A stretch of DNA of 64,000 nucleotides from Vibrio sinaloensis DSM 21326 (GCF_000189275.1 NZ_AEVT01000106.1:19846-83845), one strand, 5' to 3'; positions 17,044 through 25,380 are shown, numbered from the stretch's first letter. Translations and numbers: made by a program. The notes: a model not told the origin generated them from the letters alone.

Positions 17044-18144
17044 TTAAGCACTCCCCCCTCTGTAAATATCCAAACTGAAGCTACTTGAACCAAGACAGCT
17101 CAGAGAAACTTGGCAGGCCGATTGAATGGGTAATTCATCGGTAATGAAGTTCTTAACACAGTTATCACCTAAGCGAACACCAGCATGAACATGCTGCGAA
17201 ATGTAACCATTAGACCACTGGCAATCTAAACCCGCTGGCAGCAATGACAACGTACCTTCCGACAAATCTGCTACGCCAAACAACGCCTTAACTGGTGTTG
17301 CACATTCAGAGCACTTAATCCCTTTTTCGACTAAATACGCGATGTCCTTCAAATCGGCATTAAAGCATTTGAGGTTACGTAAGTAGTCATGGAATAGCGC
17401 TCGGACCAGTAACGTGGTCGCCGCCCCGTGCTCCCCCTCACTGGCCGAGTCAACGACATAGAAGGCAAACTGACCATTCATCAGCCAAGCGTAATCATAC
17501 ACAATTGGCATCACTTCGGTTGATTGCAGTAGTCGATAACTGCACTTCCAATCACCTTGAGAGGTGTCCCTATCCGGTAACAACGCATGCAACAGATCTT
17601 TTGCCGCACTGCGGTTTTCTTGCAAGAATTCTAAGTGCCAATGAAGCTCTTGCTCCTCTGGAACATCACCGCTATCGACTCGGAACCATTGACTAGCAAA
17701 GTCACGCTGGTCACTGATATGGTTGTCGGAATCATCGAGGGTGTTTTCAATCGCACATACCAGATGCTCATAATTGCCAATTGGCTTCGGCAAGAAATCT
17801 TTAATTCCGTAGCGCAACGCCTTTGCGACATCAGACATATCATCGGTCGCTGACACCACGATAAGGGGTAAAGAAGGGTATTCCAAACTCACTTCTTCGA
17901 CAAATTCAATGCCATCAAGAACAGGCATTGCTAAGTCACACATAATGATATCGGGCTCACAATCACGTAACTTACGTAATCCTTCCAAGCCATTCTCTGC
18001 TTCAACGACTTTAAAGCCTTGGGAAACCAAAAACGCCGAAGTAATTCGACGGAAGATAGGATCATCATCGACCAACATGACGAGTTTTTCACCGGGAGCG
18101 ATAGTGGGCATGTCGCTCGGTGTAACTTCTACTGTTTTATGCAT
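17044..18144 (-). CDS. RssB-like response regulator
   Basis: ATG 18144 is preferred to the upstream GTG at 18159 because GAGG precedes it. The 366-residue product has a receiver domain (LVDDDP; phospho-acceptor D70 in IIMCDLAMP; SATDDMSDVAKALRYGIKD; FLPKP) that follows E. coli RssB closely. The C-terminal domain is a degenerate PP2C-phosphatase-like fold (VVDSASEGEHGAATTLLVRALF, LLPAGLDCQW, GVRLGD). In E. coli, RssB delivers RpoS to ClpXP; the same role here is inferred. It is divergent from aphB with about 240 bp between. It is longer than RssB (337 aa) because of N-terminal and internal extensions. Confidence 0.78.
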   Translation of the reverse strand: MHKTVEVTPSDMPTIAPGEKLVMLVDDDPIFRRITSAFLVSQGFKVVEAENGLEGLRKLRDCEPDIIMCDLAMPVLDGIEFVEEVSLEYPSLPLIVVSATDDMSDVAKALRYGIKDFLPKPIGNYEHLVCAIENTLDDSDNHISDQRDFASQWFRVDSGDVPEEQELHWHLEFLQENRSAAKDLLHALLPDRDTSQGDWKCSYRLLQSTEVMPIVYDYAWLMNGQFAFYVVDSASEGEHGAATTLLVRALFHDYLRNLKCFNADLKDIAYLVEKGIKCSECATPVKALFGVADLSEGTLSLLPAGLDCQWSNGYISQHVHAGVRLGDNCVKNFITDELPIQSACQVSLSCLGSSSFSLDIYRGGSA

Positions 18145-18384
18145 AAACCTTTGCCTCACACAACCGTAATGGTACTGCTAATTTGTTATAGTTATTTATA
18201 AATTCAAACACTCTTTTAAAAGTAGCCATGAAAGGCTGTTTATACAAATCTTCCACTTTTGCTCTAGGTTGCATACTATATGTATGGAATCTCAAATATC
18301 GATAAAGATGTTGATATGTCTCAACCTTTGACATTTGATATAGATATAAATTAACCGAATTCGTAAAAAATTGTGTCTGATAAA

Positions 18385-19260
18385 ATGAAATTAGATGATC
18401 TCAACTTGTTCAGGCTGGTCGTAGAAAATGGGAGCTATACAGCAACTTCCCGTAAGACAATGATCCCTGTTGCAACCATTACACGACGCATCCAAGCTTT
18501 AGAGGACTCTCTAAATCTTCGTCTTTTGAATAGACACGCGCGTAAACTTTCTTTGACAGAAGCGGGAGAGCGTTTTTATAACGAGTGTTCTCCGTTGCTT
18601 GGTCGTTTGACGTCGACAGCGCAAGAACTGTCGGATGAATGCCGCGGCGCGGCAGGTAAGATTCGTATTACCGCCCCATCGAACCTAACCAAACGCATGA
18701 TGATGCCGATGTTTAATGCGTTTATGAAAGACTTTCCGGACATCAACTTAGAGCTGACCACCAGTAACCACTCTGAGCAACTTGACCCAACGGAGTGGGA
18801 TGTTATCTTCCGCGTCGGGCCACAGCGTGATTCAAGCTTGATAGCGCGCAAAATCAACTCAGTCGAAGATATTTTAGTCGCTAGCCCAGAGTATCTTTCT
18901 AGATGCCCGGCACCGAAGCACGCTGAAGAGTTACATCAACACAGTTTGCTTAAAGGCGCCCCACTGTTGAAATGGCAATTGTCTAACCAAAACGGTGAAA
19001 CGGTCATAAACAACGATAAAGGACGCTTCCAAGCAAACGCACTTAACGTTGTGCGTAGTGCTTGCTCTGATGGCTTGGGCATTACTCTTATGCCTGACGT
19101 AATGCTGAAAGAATTTATCGACGATGGAAGCCTAGTCCGCGTACTGGAAGACTGGAGTGCCAACCCTCGCGATATTTACATGCTTTACAACCACAAAGAC
19201 CATCTCCCCGAGAAGGTACGGTTGTTTATTGATTTTGTGATTGCTTACAATATTCACTAA
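18385..19260 (+). CDS. aphB: LysR-family transcriptional activator AphB
   Basis: The protein begins MKLDDLNLFRLVVENGSYTA, which I recognise as the AphB start; an in-frame GTG at 18373 would add four residues. It has 291 residues with an N-terminal winged HTH (residues about 3-62) and a LysR effector domain. Cys227 in VVRSACSDGLG is retained; a cysteine in this region has been described as a thiol switch in V. cholerae AphB, though the published numbering may differ. In V. cholerae AphB activates tcpPH with AphA and responds to low pH and anaerobiosis. This region shows no tcp genes, so the targets here are others. Confidence 0.92.
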   Translation: MKLDDLNLFRLVVENGSYTATSRKTMIPVATITRRIQALEDSLNLRLLNRHARKLSLTEAGERFYNECSPLLGRLTSTAQELSDECRGAAGKIRITAPSNLTKRMMMPMFNAFMKDFPDINLELTTSNHSEQLDPTEWDVIFRVGPQRDSSLIARKINSVEDILVASPEYLSRCPAPKHAEELHQHSLLKGAPLLKWQLSNQNGETVINNDKGRFQANALNVVRSACSDGLGITLMPDVMLKEFIDDGSLVRVLEDWSANPRDIYMLYNHKDHLPEKVRLFIDFVIAYNIH

Positions 19261-19263
19261 AAA

Positions 19264-19290
19264 AAAGAGCTTGGTTAAACCAAGCTCTTT
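19264..19290. terminator. bidirectional terminator
   Basis: AAAGAGCTTGG (19264-19274), loop TTAAA, CCAAGCTCTTT (19280-19290), flanked by A- and T-tracts. It separates convergent aphB and the nitroreductase gene. Confidence 0.9.
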
Positions 19291-19292
19291 TC

Positions 19293-19841
19293 TTATAAGT
19301 ACTCAACAAATTTGCTCAAGTCTCGCTCTGGCACTTTCATTGGTGTGCAGCCAGGCGTACCTAGGTAAAGAAAACCGACAATTTGGTCTTCACCTTCTAA
19401 TCCAAATGCTTGGTGAACTTCGTCATGGAACATCCATTTACCAGAACGCCAAAAGGCTTGGAAGCCTTGAGCCACTGCCGCCATTTGCATCGCTTGCACC
19501 GCACAGCCAGCTGAAAGGTATTGCTCTAACGCAGGGACCTTGTCATGCGACGTAACTTTGGCAATCACCGTGATGACCATTGGCGCGCGAAAAGGCGCGT
19601 TTTTCACTTTGTCGATTACGACCTGTTCACTATTTTCAGCAACGGCTGCCTTGACCAAAATATCAGACAGTTTACCCAGCCCCTCGCCTTGGGAAATCAC
19701 AAATCGCCAAGGTGTTAAACCGGCATGATCAGGAGCACGTAAGCCTGCACGAATAATATTCTCAAGCGCTTGCCCTTCCGGCGCTGGCGCTGAAAGCTTG
19801 GCTATTGAACGTCGGTTGAGCAATAGATCTAAAGCATCCAT
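19293..19841 (-). CDS. nitroreductase family protein, YdjA-like
   Basis: This 182-residue FMN-dependent oxidoreductase-type protein carries RRSIAKL at the N-terminus, PWRFVI, the Gly-rich GCAVQAMQMAAVAQG and the C-terminal FLYLGTP, all typical of the compact YdjA subgroup. The natural substrate is unknown. It converges on aphB and shares the terminator at 19264-19290. Confidence 0.88.
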   Translation of the reverse strand: MDALDLLLNRRSIAKLSAPAPEGQALENIIRAGLRAPDHAGLTPWRFVISQGEGLGKLSDILVKAAVAENSEQVVIDKVKNAPFRAPMVITVIAKVTSHDKVPALEQYLSAGCAVQAMQMAAVAQGFQAFWRSGKWMFHDEVHQAFGLEGEDQIVGFLYLGTPGCTPMKVPERDLSKFVEYL

Positions 19842-19899
19842 CTAAAATCCTTAACTGTTTACTCTTTGTTTTTCTTTGATAATAACTCTCAAATACAAA

Positions 19900-19925
19900 A
19901 AAGGCGAACCTAATGGTTCGCCTTT
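19900..19925 (-). terminator. intrinsic terminator of fadIJ
   Basis: AAAGGCGAACC (19900-19910), loop TAAT, GGTTCGCCTTT (19915-19925), followed on the minus strand by TTTTTG. It lies 16 bp beyond the fadJ stop. Confidence 0.9.
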
Positions 19926-19940
19926 ATCAATTATAAAACC

Positions 19941-22064
19941 CTACTCATAAAAAGGCTTATCCAAGCCAGCACGAGTAAGTAGACCATCGCAAGGAGCAAA
20001 ACGATCACCGTACTTCTCAGCATGTTCGTTCATAATTTCGACCAGTTTCTTCACTCCAATTTGGTCCATATAACGGAAAGGACCACCTAAGAATGGAGGG
20101 AAACCAATACCAAAAATTGCACCTATATCACCATCACGAGGGCTACGAATAATGCCTTCATCTAAACAGCGAACGGCCTCATTCAACATTGGTAACACAC
20201 AACGCATCGCCATGTCTTGTTGAGCCATCTTAGATTCAGGGCTCAAGCCAAGTAACTTATACACTGACTTGTCGACCTCTTTTTTCTTACCTTTGTAAGT
20301 GTAAAAGCCTTTACCACTCTTACGCCCTTTTCGGCCATCGTTCAGCAACGTATCGAACACATCAGGCCCTTGGAAACGCTCTCCTAACTCGTTGACCAAA
20401 ATCGGCATGATTTTCGCGCCGATATCCACACCAACTTCATCAAGCAAAGTGATAGGTCCGACTGGGAAGCCAAAATTAAGCAATGCGTTATCTAGATGAC
20501 CAATAGGTTCACCCGACATAAGAATCTGCGCGGATTCATTCATGTAAGGCGCTAAGATGCGGTTAACATAAAAACCTGCACTGTCTTTAACAACGATCGG
20601 CGTTTTACCTTGCTTACGAGCAAATTCAACCACGGTAGAGACAGCCTCTTCAGAGGTTCCTTCATGAGGAATCACCTCGACCAATGGCATTTTTTCTACT
20701 GGGCTGAAATAGTGCAGGCCAACCACGTTTTCTGGTCTTTTGGCTTTTTCGGCAATTTGAGCGATTGGCAATGACGAGGTGTTAGTCGCAAAGATGGTGC
20801 TCTCTTTGGCATTCTCTTCAATATCAGCGACCATCGTTTGCTTCAGCTCTAGGTCTTCAAACACCGCTTCAATAACAATATCGGTGTGATTGAAATTAGT
20901 AAAATCAATGCCACCGGAGAGTTGTAACATCTTAGACTGTAACTGAGCTTTGCTGATAATGCGGCGCTTACGCTGTGTTTCGAATAGCTTGTAGTTGTAC
21001 TTCAGCGCATTTAACACGCCGTCGTTTGATACATCTTTGATGCGTACAGGCACTTTAGCTTTCGCGACACTGACGTGGCTAATACCAGCGCCCATTAACC
21101 CGCCTCCTAGCACAGCAGCACGTTTAACCTGTTTAGGATCCGCATCAGCGCCATTTTCTTTCTTCATTTCCGTAGTGGCGAAGAATATCGAGCGCAACGC
21201 TTTAGATTCTGGCGTCATGACCAATTCAGCAAAACGTTCGGCTTCTTTCTTCTGACCTTTTTCAAAGCCTTTCTCGAGACCAAAACGAATTACTTCTAAA
21301 ATCGCGTCCGCAGCAGGGTAATTGCCACGCGTCTTTTCATGGGTTTTCTTGGCTGCCTGTTCAAAAATCACTTTACGGCCAAGACCCGTATTGGCGATCA
21401 ACTTTTCTTTTGTAGAAGCCTGACGCTTGGCTTTTTTCTTGCCCGAGTGTTTGTCGATCAAGCTCTTTGCGACATCAAGTAAAATGGTGTCAGGAACAAC
21501 CGCATCAACGACGCCAAGTTTCTTGGCTTTTTTAGCTCTAAGCTGCTTACCCGTTAAGATAAGATCGAGAGACGGTAAAAGGCCAATTAAGCGAGGTAGA
21601 CGTTGAGTACCACCCGAGCCCGGTAATAAGCCTAATTGGACTTCTGGCAGACCCAAACGCGTTTTGTCCGAATCGGTACAGACGCGATAATCACATGCCA
21701 ACGCCAACTCAAGACCACCACCCAAACAAGGACCGTGGATCGCTGCCACTACGGGATACGGCAGATCGGACAACTGCTGGAACATCTGTTGGCCTTTTTC
21801 AGCTAATGCTTGCGCTTCCGCCGTGGTGGTACAAGCGTCAAGCATACGAACATCCGCGCCCGCAACAAAATTGTCCGGTTTTAACGAGTGAACAATGAGC
21901 CCTTTTAGCGAAGATTTGTGCTCTTCTAAGTGAGTAAACACCTCTTCCATTTCTTCAGCAAAAGCAGCTTGCAAGGTGTTCATCTTTTCGCCTGGAACAT
22001 CAATAGACAGCCAAGCAAGGTTATTTTCATCGATAATTAGATTAAATGCTTTTTGCTCGCTCAT
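19941..22064 (-). CDS. fadJ: fatty acid oxidation complex alpha subunit FadJ
   Basis: This 707-residue multifunctional protein carries an N-terminal enoyl-CoA hydratase/isomerase (oxyanion-hole motif VAGADVRML; GGGLELALACDYR) and a C-terminal 3-hydroxyacyl-CoA dehydrogenase (Rossmann motif GGGLMGAGI; LHYFSPVEKMPLVE). It performs the hydration and NAD-dependent oxidation steps of beta-oxidation; FadJ is the form linked to anaerobic growth in E. coli. Its start overlaps the fadI stop by one base (TAATG), so the subunits are translationally coupled. Length matches E. coli FadJ (714). Confidence 0.96.
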   Translation of the reverse strand: MSEQKAFNLIIDENNLAWLSIDVPGEKMNTLQAAFAEEMEEVFTHLEEHKSSLKGLIVHSLKPDNFVAGADVRMLDACTTTAEAQALAEKGQQMFQQLSDLPYPVVAAIHGPCLGGGLELALACDYRVCTDSDKTRLGLPEVQLGLLPGSGGTQRLPRLIGLLPSLDLILTGKQLRAKKAKKLGVVDAVVPDTILLDVAKSLIDKHSGKKKAKRQASTKEKLIANTGLGRKVIFEQAAKKTHEKTRGNYPAADAILEVIRFGLEKGFEKGQKKEAERFAELVMTPESKALRSIFFATTEMKKENGADADPKQVKRAAVLGGGLMGAGISHVSVAKAKVPVRIKDVSNDGVLNALKYNYKLFETQRKRRIISKAQLQSKMLQLSGGIDFTNFNHTDIVIEAVFEDLELKQTMVADIEENAKESTIFATNTSSLPIAQIAEKAKRPENVVGLHYFSPVEKMPLVEVIPHEGTSEEAVSTVVEFARKQGKTPIVVKDSAGFYVNRILAPYMNESAQILMSGEPIGHLDNALLNFGFPVGPITLLDEVGVDIGAKIMPILVNELGERFQGPDVFDTLLNDGRKGRKSGKGFYTYKGKKKEVDKSVYKLLGLSPESKMAQQDMAMRCVLPMLNEAVRCLDEGIIRSPRDGDIGAIFGIGFPPFLGGPFRYMDQIGVKKLVEIMNEHAEKYGDRFAPCDGLLTRAGLDKPFYE

Positions 22065-23371
22065 TACTCAACCTCCAAAATCATTGCCGCACCTAAACCA
22101 CCAGCTGCACATGCAGTGTTCAACGCTAGTCCGCCGCCACGACGTTGCAGTTCGCGCAGTGTTTGAGTAATCATACGAGCCCCAGTTGCCGCAAATGGAT
22201 GACCGTAGGCAATCGAACCACCTAACACATTGAATTTGTCCATGTCGATTTCACCAATCGCTTTAGATCGGCCAAGATGTTGCTGGGCAAAAGCATCGCT
22301 GGCAAACATCTTCACATTAGAGAGCGCCTGTGCTGCAAACGCTTCATGCATGTCGATTAGTGTTAAGTCAGACAATTCAATTCCTGCACGTTCTAGTGCC
22401 ATCGGCGTCGCATAAGATGGCCCCATCAACATGTCTTTTTCAACGCCAATAGCCGAGAAAGCATATGAGCGTATGTAGCCCATAATATCCAAGCCAAGTT
22501 CTTTGGCTTTGCCTTCACGCATCAACATGATTGCCGCTGCACCATCTGTGAGAGGCGTACTGTTTGCGGCTGTTACGCTGCCATACTGGCGGTCAAAGGC
22601 CGGACGCAACTTCGCGTAGCCTTCTAGTGTCGAGTCATGGCGAATATTATTGTCTTGAGAGATCCATTTTTTGTAAGGCTCTGGGAATGCTGTCATCACC
22701 TCGCCTTCAATTTTGCCTTCTTTCCAAGCTTGCGCAGCCAGAGTATGCGAGCGATGAGCAAGTGCATCCTGCTCCTGGCGGCTAATGCCATGAGACTTCG
22801 CCATTTGCTCAGCCGTTTGGCCCATTGAAAGGCCCGTTGAATACTCTGCGACAGCCGGCGGAACGGGCATAAGGTCTTTAAGAGATAGGCTCTTTAGAAT
22901 TTTAAGTTTTTGGCCTACTGTCTTGGTTTTGCTTAGTGCTAGCAGATTTGCTGCGAGCTTCTTAGAAACACCGATTGGTAAAACAGAGGACGAATCCGCA
23001 CCGCCAGCAATACCCACATCGACAGTACCTGCCATAATGCTTTCTGCCACATTGACGGCCGACTGGAAGCTCGTTGCGCAGGCTCTGGTTACGCTATACG
23101 CATCGGTATTAATGTCCATGCCTGTACCAAGAACAATTTCACGTGCGATATTCGGTGCTTCAGGCATTTGTACGACCTGACCAAACACAACTTGGTCAAT
23201 CAACTTTGGATCGATCTCGGTTCTTGCCATCATTTCGCTGACGACCATTTTGCCTAAATCAACAGCTGGAACTTGACTAAATTCCGTACTTTGACGCGCA
23301 AAAGGGGTACGCAAACCAGCAACAATTGCGACACGCTCACCAGAGCGAGTTTTCACTTCCTGCTTGCCCAT
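22064..23371 (-). CDS. fadI: acetyl-CoA C-acyltransferase FadI
   Basis: ATG 23371 is chosen because AGGAGAAAC lies just upstream; the frame extends 11 codons further but with no ribosome site. The 435-residue thiolase has the active Cys in TRACATSFQSAV, the GHP box (IAYGHPFAATG) and the second catalytic Cys in CAAGGLGAAMI. It cleaves 3-ketoacyl-CoA and pairs with FadJ. A PsrA-like operator lies 61-76 bp upstream of the start. The Shine-Dalgarno is complementary to a CU-rich stretch of the candidate sRNA encoded next upstream, noted as a possible antisense contact. Confidence 0.96.
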   Translation of the reverse strand: MGKQEVKTRSGERVAIVAGLRTPFARQSTEFSQVPAVDLGKMVVSEMMARTEIDPKLIDQVVFGQVVQMPEAPNIAREIVLGTGMDINTDAYSVTRACATSFQSAVNVAESIMAGTVDVGIAGGADSSSVLPIGVSKKLAANLLALSKTKTVGQKLKILKSLSLKDLMPVPPAVAEYSTGLSMGQTAEQMAKSHGISRQEQDALAHRSHTLAAQAWKEGKIEGEVMTAFPEPYKKWISQDNNIRHDSTLEGYAKLRPAFDRQYGSVTAANSTPLTDGAAAIMLMREGKAKELGLDIMGYIRSYAFSAIGVEKDMLMGPSYATPMALERAGIELSDLTLIDMHEAFAAQALSNVKMFASDAFAQQHLGRSKAIGEIDMDKFNVLGGSIAYGHPFAATGARMITQTLRELQRRGGGLALNTACAAGGLGAAMILEVE

Positions 23372-23431
23372 TGTTTCTCCTTGGATAATAAGAGGTCTGA
23401 CCACGCCATTGTAACGAGATTGTTAACACAA

Positions 23432-23447
23432 TCAAACACTCGTTTGA
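23432..23447. promoter_or_regulatory. PsrA/FadP-type operator upstream of fadI
   Basis: TCAAAC-ACTC-GTTTGA is a perfect 6-bp inverted repeat with a 4-bp spacer. It fits the C/G-AAAC-N2-4-GTTT-G/C motif described for PsrA, a TetR-type fatty-acid regulator. Its place just upstream of fadIJ supports control of beta-oxidation by acyl-CoA or fatty acids. Confidence 0.55.
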
Positions 23448-23600
23448 ATAAACGTGATTTAGAGTAGAAAAGCTAACTCACTCTATTTCATATCATGAGT
23501 AAGTAAGCTTGTTTTTATATGATGATTATCAATATGTTGACAGGGATGAGTTGCCAGTGAGTCAATTCAATGCAACTTTATGGTTTAACTTTCAATAGGC

Positions 23601-23757
23601 AAAAAAAAACCACACAGAACTGTGTGGTCGGAATGTATAAAGCAATTAACTTACGCCAATTGAAATAATCAGTTTCCTGATTAGGAGAAAGTAAAGTCAG
23701 CCTTCAAAAGGAAGTGTCATCTTGCTCAACATGTCAGTGAAACACTGACTAGATGAC
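23601..23757 (-). ncRNA. candidate FNR-activated small RNA, about 157 nt
   Basis: No protein gene explains this region, yet the minus strand carries a promoter, structured RNA and terminator. The predicted RNA opens with GUCAUCU, which pairs with a later AGAUGAC and encloses a UCAGUG-UUU-CACUGA hairpin. A single-stranded CU-rich stretch follows (ACUUUACUUUCUCCU), then the hairpin UAAUCAG-GAAA-CUGAUUA, then CCACACA-GUUC-UGUGUGG with nine U residues (23610-23627, tail to about 23601). The CU-rich stretch is complementary to Shine-Dalgarno sequences, as in Hfq-dependent repressors. The organisation is similar to enterobacterial FnrS, but I see no clear sequence homology. The only internal frame is 11 codons with no ribosome site. 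Confidence 0.7.
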
Positions 23758-23764
23758 AGGTGCT

Positions 23765-23805
23765 ACTATAACCGCTGTGCGGCAGTAGATTTTGAAATAG
23801 ATCAA
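23765..23805 (-). promoter_or_regulatory. FNR-type class II promoter of the candidate sRNA
   Basis: On the minus strand TTGATCTATTTCAA (23805-23792) matches the FNR consensus TTGAT-N4-ATCAA at 9 of 10 positions. TATAGT (23770-23765) is the -10 box. With a start at G23757, the box centre is at -41.5, the class II position. A CCGC-ACA-GCGG palindrome (23782-23772) sits between the box and the -10 and could be a further operator. Confidence 0.65.
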
Positions 23806-23995
23806 TTTTAGGTGAGTTTCTAATGATGTTTACCATTTATATCTTATCCAAATACCAATTATGCTTATAAATAATCAATTGCGGATAAAAGTTACTCACT
23901 TTTTTCATATAGCTTGCTAGAGCCATAAATCGAGCTTCTTCAATACGTTAGTTTGCAGAAGCATCATCATTCACAGAGCAGTTAGGGAGGCTCTT

Positions 23996-24559
23996 GTGTC
24001 GATACTCAATTTTTTTGGGAAGAAAAAGTCTGCTACCCCGGTCAACTCGGATATGGACAGACAAAGAAAATATGAAGCGCTCGTCAGAGCCTATCACAGA
24101 GACTTATACCGATATGCGTATTGGTTATGTAAAGATCCAACGGTTTCAGAGGACCTCGTTCAGGAAACCTGCTTGAGAGCTTGGAAGTCTCTCGACAGTT
24201 TACAAGACGAGAAGGCCGCTAAATCGTGGTTAATCACGATACTAAGGCGGGAAAACGCCAGACGCTTTGAACGAAAACAGTTTGATCTGGTTGATATCGA
24301 TGACCATGGCAATGATGCTAAAGTCAGCGACGATCCGCATCATCAAACCGAATGGATTCAAGCACAAATTATGAAACTCGAGGTGGATTACCGAGAGCCG
24401 CTATTCCTTCAAGTTGTGGGAGGATTCAGTGGTGAGGAGATCAGTGAAATCCTTGGGCTAAACAAGAATACCGTCATGACTCGTCTATTTAGAGCACGCA
24501 ATCAGCTCAAAGAGATGATCGACCCTGAAAATAATCAACGAGGACAGAATAATGGATGA
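23996..24559 (+). CDS. ECF-type sigma-70 factor
   Basis: The start is GTG 23996, supported by AGGGAGG six bases upstream. The 187-residue product has sigma region 2 (LYRYAYWLCKDPTVSEDLV, QETCLRAWKSL, WLITILRRENARR) and region 4 (FSGEEISEILGLNKNTVMTR), and lacks regions 1 and 3, as in ECF sigma factors. The next gene overlaps by 8 bp and encodes a membrane-anchored DUF3379 protein, the expected anti-sigma. The regulon is unknown; two FadL porins follow downstream and the fad genes lie upstream. Confidence 0.9.
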   Translation: MSILNFFGKKKSATPVNSDMDRQRKYEALVRAYHRDLYRYAYWLCKDPTVSEDLVQETCLRAWKSLDSLQDEKAAKSWLITILRRENARRFERKQFDLVDIDDHGNDAKVSDDPHHQTEWIQAQIMKLEVDYREPLFLQVVGGFSGEEISEILGLNKNTVMTRLFRARNQLKEMIDPENNQRGQNNG

Positions 24560-25283
24560 TTTAGAATTTCGTCGCCGCATCATGTCCGATCCAAAGTTTC
24601 GGGATAGCGAATTAAACAGCGCGATTAAAAGCAGCGAAGCGAACTGCAAGTTTGCCGACGAAATCTTAGATTTAGACGCTCAGATCGCCAAAGCAATGAA
24701 CGTTGATGTCCCTGAAGATTTGGCAGATAGAATTCTGTTTAATCAGACATCCAATGCCCAAGAGGACAATGTTGTTAGGCCAAACTTTGCGCGCAGAGCG
24801 ATGGCGATGGCTGCCTCGGTAGCGTTTGTCGCGGGTCTATTGGTCGGCCAAGTCAATTGGGGCAATATCGTCGTACCTCCTGCACAAGCAAGTTTAGCGT
24901 CTACGGCTTTAGGCCATGTCGTTAATGAGAAGCCATTTATTGCCAATTTAGATGAACAGGTACAATCTTCGCAGATCAACGCTAAGATGGCGCCATTTTC
25001 CCATAAGTTAAGCGCGCATTTCCCGTATCACGTTTATTATCTAAACCATTGCGGATTTGGTAAATCTAACGCCCTACACATGGTGTTCCAAGGTGAAAAA
25101 GGCAAAGTAACTCTGTTTTTGACAGGGATTGCATCACCGGAAGCCTCAGACTTTGCCGAAGATGGCATGGTGGGTGTCGTTGAACCCATGGGTGATACCA
25201 GCATGATTCTAGTCGGAGATGACGGGGAAGATGTAGCGAAAATCGCCGAAAGTATCGCAGATATTATAAAACCCATGAGTTAA
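24552..25283 (+). CDS. DUF3379 protein, probable anti-sigma factor
   Basis: This 243-residue protein has a cytoplasmic N-terminal region (residues 1-75, charged, with LDLDAQIAKAMNVDVPEDLA), one membrane segment (about 80-98) and a periplasmic domain of about 140 residues. The 8-bp overlap with the sigma gene and this topology argue for a membrane anti-sigma that holds the ECF factor until an envelope signal. A lone Cys in LNHCGFGKS lies in the periplasmic part. The inducing signal is not evident. Confidence 0.75.
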   Translation: MDDLEFRRRIMSDPKFRDSELNSAIKSSEANCKFADEILDLDAQIAKAMNVDVPEDLADRILFNQTSNAQEDNVVRPNFARRAMAMAASVAFVAGLLVGQVNWGNIVVPPAQASLASTALGHVVNEKPFIANLDEQVQSSQINAKMAPFSHKLSAHFPYHVYYLNHCGFGKSNALHMVFQGEKGKVTLFLTGIASPEASDFAEDGMVGVVEPMGDTSMILVGDDGEDVAKIAESIADIIKPMS

Positions 25284-25312
25284 CAATATCGCAACATTTT
25301 GTGATCGAGTTC

Positions 25313-25339
25313 AAGGCCTGAATATTCTATTTAGGCCTT
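25313..25339 (+). terminator. terminator of the sigma/anti-sigma operon
   Basis: AAGGCCT (25313-25319), 13-base loop, AGGCCTT (25333-25339), then ATTTTTAG. It lies 30 bp after the DUF3379 stop. Confidence 0.65.
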
Positions 25340-25346
25340 ATTTTTA

Positions 25347-25380
25347 GCTACTTTTTAGAGCCTTAACTCTAAAAAGTAGC
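25347..25380. repeat. 14-bp inverted repeat
   Basis: GCTACTTTTTAGAG (25347-25360), loop CCTTAA, CTCTAAAAAGTAGC (25367-25380): a perfect 14-bp stem right after the operon terminator. It may be a second terminator or a 3'-end stabiliser; no U-tract follows. Confidence 0.55.

Noticed and set aside
23680..23740. 11-codon frame within the candidate sRNA (M L S K M ...)
   Set aside because: No Shine-Dalgarno and the start lies in the 5' stem-loop; too short to support.
23792..23805. CRP site in the sRNA promoter
   Set aside because: The half-sites are TTGAT/TTCAA rather than TGTGA/TCACA, so FNR fits better.
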